Positions 6,565 to 8,508 of a stretch of DNA of 8,508 bases are shown here, in pieces; the first letter of the stretch is position 1; each line of letters opens with the position of its first letter. The DNA comes from an uncultured Nitrospinaceae bacterium. Lineage in GTDB: Bacteria > Nitrospinota > Nitrospinia > Nitrospinales > VA-1. The notes under the pieces were generated by a model. That model had not been told where the DNA came from, made no database searches, and was given only the letters and a program-made list of their open reading frames with translations. The stretch is from contig CALJGH010000212.1 in the NCBI GenBank assembly GCA_938073925.1, forward strand, positions 1-8,508. The letters run 5' to 3'. The position numbers were made by a program, and so were the translations under genes.

Positions 6565-6930
6565 CGGATGTATCCAATAAAGCTTGAATTTTACCCGGCA
6601 AATGATTGAAATATAAAGGCTTTGAATCCTAAACATCACAGCCAGCGGCAATGGCTTTATCTGGATCCGAAGTAATCGCATGAGCGGAAAGCCTTAGAAT
6701 AGGGATGCCTTTGGTATCCGTATTTGCTTTTAAATTGCGCGCCGCTTCCAACCGTCCATAATGGGGAGACTCATATCCAAGAGGATCACGGAAGTAGATT
6801 CTGAAGTCGCCATATTGACCCCTTCTTGACCATCAACAGCGATAAAAACCTCGTAACCTTTCCTTTTTAGCCATCTAGACAGCATGTCTCGTTTCATTTC
6901 ATTGTCTTCGACGAGCAAAATCTTTACCAT
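6554..6930 (-). pseudogene. Response-regulator receiver domain gene, frameshifted and interrupted
   Basis: The start ATG 6930-6928 is preceded by a GAGG Shine-Dalgarno at 8-nt spacing. It encodes MVKILLVEDNEMKRDML with acidic residues E8/D9 and phospho-acceptor D52 in ILLDMSLPIMDGW, then shifts frame at about 6747 and stops as WKRRAI at 6732-6730. Adding one base after the TGG restores the rest of a receiver domain: AARNLKANTDTKGIPILRLSAHA (Ser82), KAIAAGCDV, an in-frame TAG at 6631-6629, DSKP (Lys104), KIQALLDTSDAG and TGA at 6556-6554. The repaired length of about 125 codons is a stand-alone receiver (CheY-like or DivK-like). The read product would be 66 residues, lacking the Ser/Thr and Lys of the active site. 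A sequencing error could explain the single-base deletion, but not as easily the separate TAG and the nonsense codon in the adjacent HPt gene. Confidence 0.8.
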
Positions 6931-7141
6931 GCAAATAGCCTCAATATTCACAAAAAAAACTGTAATATCTTAAAATTTATTGGGTTCGATAATGGTTAGA
7001 TTTTATAAAGAATTTTTCCTTCCGTGTCATCGAAGGTTTATATTATTCTGCGTAACCATAAATTTCAAGCCGTGCAGGTAATACCTGCTAAATCCTTAAA
7101 AATACTTCACTGGCACAGAGGTGGAACCACATGAGCGACAC
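6931..7141. promoter_or_regulatory. Divergent intergenic region, receiver pseudogene / pyrophosphatase
   Basis: This AT-rich region of about 200 nt lies between divergent genes. A possible rightward promoter is TTGGGT (6980-6985), 18 nt, TATAAA (7004-7009), which would give a leader of roughly 125 nt before the pyrophosphatase. That leader contains a perfect palindrome (7074-7088), a weak CCTTC/GAAGG stem (about 7019-7035), and a Shine-Dalgarno GAGGTG at 7118-7123. I see no RNA gene or known riboswitch. Confidence 0.35.
7074..7088. repeat. Perfect 15-bp palindrome upstream of pyrophosphatase
   Basis: The arms GCAGGTA (7074-7080) and TACCTGC (7082-7088) are centred on one A. As DNA it looks like an operator for a dimeric regulator. 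As RNA it would give six pairs with an AAT loop in the leader, about 55 nt before the ATG. No T-tract follows, so it is not a terminator. Confidence 0.5.
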
Positions 7142-7145
7142 ATGA
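7131..7145 (+). other. Possible four-codon leader ORF coupled to pyrophosphatase
   Basis: ATG AGC GAC ACA TGA encodes MSDT. It sits 7 nt after the strong Shine-Dalgarno GAGGTG (7118-7123), and its stop overlaps the pyrophosphatase ATG (7142-7144) as ATGA. The pyrophosphatase ATG itself is 18 nt from that Shine-Dalgarno, which is too far for normal initiation. It may be chance. Confidence 0.3.
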
Positions 7146-7831
7146 AAATTTTGACAATATCCCTTTTATTCTTACTTTTTCATTCCACCCCTACATCGGC
7201 AATTTCCTGCAATTTACCCTGCGGAATCGCACCCGCATTAAAATATACCGACCCTTTTACCCTTTCGTCCCCAAATAACTTATTGAAACACTCGCCCAGT
7301 AGAGATGTAGCTGGAAATATTCAAGCCGTTATCGAAGTTCCGGCTGGGAGGACTGAAAAATGGGAAGTGGATAAAAAAGACGGCAATTTAAAATGGAACT
7401 TTAAAAAAGGACGACCCCGAGTTTTAAAATATATTGGCTATCCAGGTAACTATGGAATGGTCCCAAGAACTTTATTGTCGAAGGAATCCGGTGGGGATGA
7501 TGACCCACTGGATATTATCCTTTTGGGCCCTCCCCTTAATCGAGGCCAGGTGGTATCTGCAAAGCTAATTGGGGTTTTGAAACTTTTAGACAAGGGTGAG
7601 CAAGACGACAAACTGATCGCCGTTCAATTCAATTCTCCACTAAAGAAAACAGATTCCATTGAAGAACTTGATGAGAAATTCCCCGGAATCACCCAAATTT
7701 TAGAACTATGGTTCACAAACTATAAAGGAACCGGAAAAATGAAATCCAACGGGTTTGGAGACCTTGAAGAAGCAGAAAGAATCCTCAATGAAGCAGCCGA
7801 GCAATTTGAGAAGGCAGCATCTCAGAAATGA
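7142..7831 (+). CDS. ppa: Exported family I inorganic pyrophosphatase
   Basis: It hydrolyses pyrophosphate to two phosphates with Mg2+. Counting from ATG 7142 (229 residues), the family I active-site residues are present: IEVP (E65), KWEVD (K73, E75), GYPGNYG (Y100, Y104), the signature DDDPLD (D119, D121, D124), LLD and QDDK (D150, D155/D156), and NYKG (Y194, K195). The N-terminus is a typical signal peptide, MKILTISLLFLLFHSTPTSA, with likely cleavage after Ala20, so the enzyme is probably periplasmic, unlike the usual cytosolic form. C23 and C27 follow and might form a disulfide; AISC is a poor lipobox, so lipidation is less likely. The frame is also open to GTG 7121, but that start would put seven charged or polar residues before the signal peptide and lacks a Shine-Dalgarno. 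It is followed after 48 nt by a methyltransferase gene. Confidence 0.93.
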   Translation: MKILTISLLFLLFHSTPTSAISCNLPCGIAPALKYTDPFTLSSPNNLLKHSPSRDVAGNIQAVIEVPAGRTEKWEVDKKDGNLKWNFKKGRPRVLKYIGYPGNYGMVPRTLLSKESGGDDDPLDIILLGPPLNRGQVVSAKLIGVLKLLDKGEQDDKLIAVQFNSPLKKTDSIEELDEKFPGITQILELWFTNYKGTGKMKSNGFGDLEEAERILNEAAEQFEKAASQK

Positions 7832-7879
7832 AAAACATCAGCCTCCGTTTTTCCATGCACAAAGTGGTAATTAGCAATA

Positions 7880-8508
7880 ATGACTGCTGAAATCAAATCT
7901 GCATATCTTGCATCGGAGGGGTTGAGCGAGCCTCTTTTAAAAGAAGTGGATGGAGTGATTTCTGTTCACGACCGACTCATTCTTTCTAGCCAGCCTTTCG
8001 TGAACGCGCATTGGGCACAGAATATCTGGAAGAACCCCGTTACCTTGTCCGTCAACTCGATCAATGATGCGGCAAAAAAATTAAAATCCATTCAGCGCAA
8101 TTGGTGCCTTTATTCATTCGCGTTGCATCGGCGTGCCCAACTTATTCAGGAAAAATTAAACTCCAGCAAACCCCAACCAATGTTGTTCTCAACACCGCTC
8201 TCTTCCCAAGGGACTGGGTCTTGGTGCCTTCTCGATGAGAACACATTACTTGCTTCTGCGGATTGTTCGAGTCCATTCCCCAATGGAGAGCCTTCTTTCA
8301 TCGAAGATAAAAACGGGCCGCCCAATCGTGCTTATCTAAAACTTTATGAATCTCTAACTCTGGCTGGCAAAATACCGGTAGAAGGAGAATTTTGCATTGA
8401 TATCGGTGGCAGCCCCGGTGGTTGGGCTTGGGTAATCCAGAAATGCGGAGCTGAAGTCCTGAGTATAGACCGCTCTCCTCTCGATGAAAAAATTTCAAAT
8501 TTGAAAGG
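7880..8508 (+). CDS. RlmM/FtsJ-like SAM-dependent RNA methyltransferase, 3' truncated
   Basis: ATG 7880 opens a frame of 209 complete codons with no stop before the window ends. The first 140 residues form a poorly conserved N-terminal region, probably the THUMP-like part. Then comes a Rossmann methyltransferase with PPNRAYLKLYE (147-157), whose Lys154 fits the first K of the K-D-K-E catalytic tetrad of FtsJ/RlmM 2'-O-methyltransferases. The SAM motif I is CIDIGGSPGGW (172-182), and an acidic residue follows the second strand in VLSIDRSPLDE (193-203). RlmM methylates the 2'-O of C2498 in E. coli 23S rRNA, and this fits that family or a close RlmM-like relative, but the catalytic D, second K and E lie beyond the edge or cannot be assigned. 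The Shine-Dalgarno is weak. It probably shares a transcript with the pyrophosphatase, 48 nt upstream. Confidence 0.75.
   Translation, partial: MTAEIKSAYLASEGLSEPLLKEVDGVISVHDRLILSSQPFVNAHWAQNIWKNPVTLSVNSINDAAKKLKSIQRNWCLYSFALHRRAQLIQEKLNSSKPQPMLFSTPLSSQGTGSWCLLDENTLLASADCSSPFPNGEPSFIEDKNGPPNRAYLKLYESLTLAGKIPVEGEFCIDIGGSPGGWAWVIQKCGAEVLSIDRSPLDEKISNLK

Noticed and set aside
6554..6732. Stop-codon readthrough or genetic recoding to rescue the receiver and HPt frames
   Set aside because: TAG, TAA and TGA all end intact genes in this window, and the receiver also needs a frame change, so ordinary decay is simpler.
6730..6951. Short intact receiver protein starting at ATG 6951
   Set aside because: The first seven codons lack a good Shine-Dalgarno, the family start MVKILLVEDN is at 6930, and the C-terminus is a frameshift product, so this is the front part of a pseudogene.
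8101..8230. Repeated TTGGTGCCTT at about 8101 and 8221
   Set aside because: It is a 10-nt match inside coding sequence, explained by two similar Trp-Cys-Leu codon runs; too short to be a meaningful repeat.

Overview
This window looks like ordinary chromosomal DNA of a Gram-negative, LPS-making bacterium. The evidence is the 3' end of a probable Kdo transferase gene (waaA), the outer-membrane LPS-assembly lipoprotein gene lptE, and the leuS-lptE-holA gene order that is widespread in Proteobacteria-like phyla. Base composition looks moderate (mid-40s % GC by eye, not computed). The protein style reminds me of Nitrospinota or former Deltaproteobacteria, but that placement is a guess.

Layout: (1) 1-189 (+), C-terminal end of a waaA-like gene, overlapping tail-to-tail by 28 nt with (2) 162-1580 (-), a PutP-like sodium/solute symporter. 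(3) 1581-1716, a divergent intergenic region. (4) 1717-5737 (+), a compact operon of leuS, lptE (ATGA overlap) and holA (GTG start, 14-nt gap). (5) 5738-5843, a convergent intergenic stretch with two hairpins. (6) 5844-6208 (-), rpsT with a TTG start, a strong Shine-Dalgarno, a leader hairpin and a near-consensus sigma70 promoter. (7) 6205-6930 (-), a receiver-domain gene overlapping an HPt-domain gene. Both belong to phosphorelay families and both carry inactivating lesions: one frameshift plus one nonsense codon in the receiver, and one nonsense codon near the HPt start. (8) 6931-7141, a divergent intergenic region with a perfect 15-bp palindrome. (9) 7142-7831 (+), a family I inorganic pyrophosphatase with a signal peptide, followed by (10) 7880-8508 (+), an RlmM/FtsJ-like methyltransferase cut by the window edge.

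How the genes fit together: most are housekeeping genes for translation (leuS, rpsT, possibly an rRNA methyltransferase), replication (holA) and envelope biogenesis (waaA, lptE). The symporter and exported pyrophosphatase act at or beyond the inner membrane. I see no mobile element, CRISPR array, tRNA or rRNA. I do not see an undescribed multi-gene system. The most informative signals are the decaying receiver/HPt pair, the placement of the rpsT promoter on the HPt stop codon, the rpsT leader hairpin that could compete with its ribosome-binding site, the exported pyrophosphatase with a possible coupled micro-ORF, and the missing PutP-type sodium-site aspartate in the symporter.
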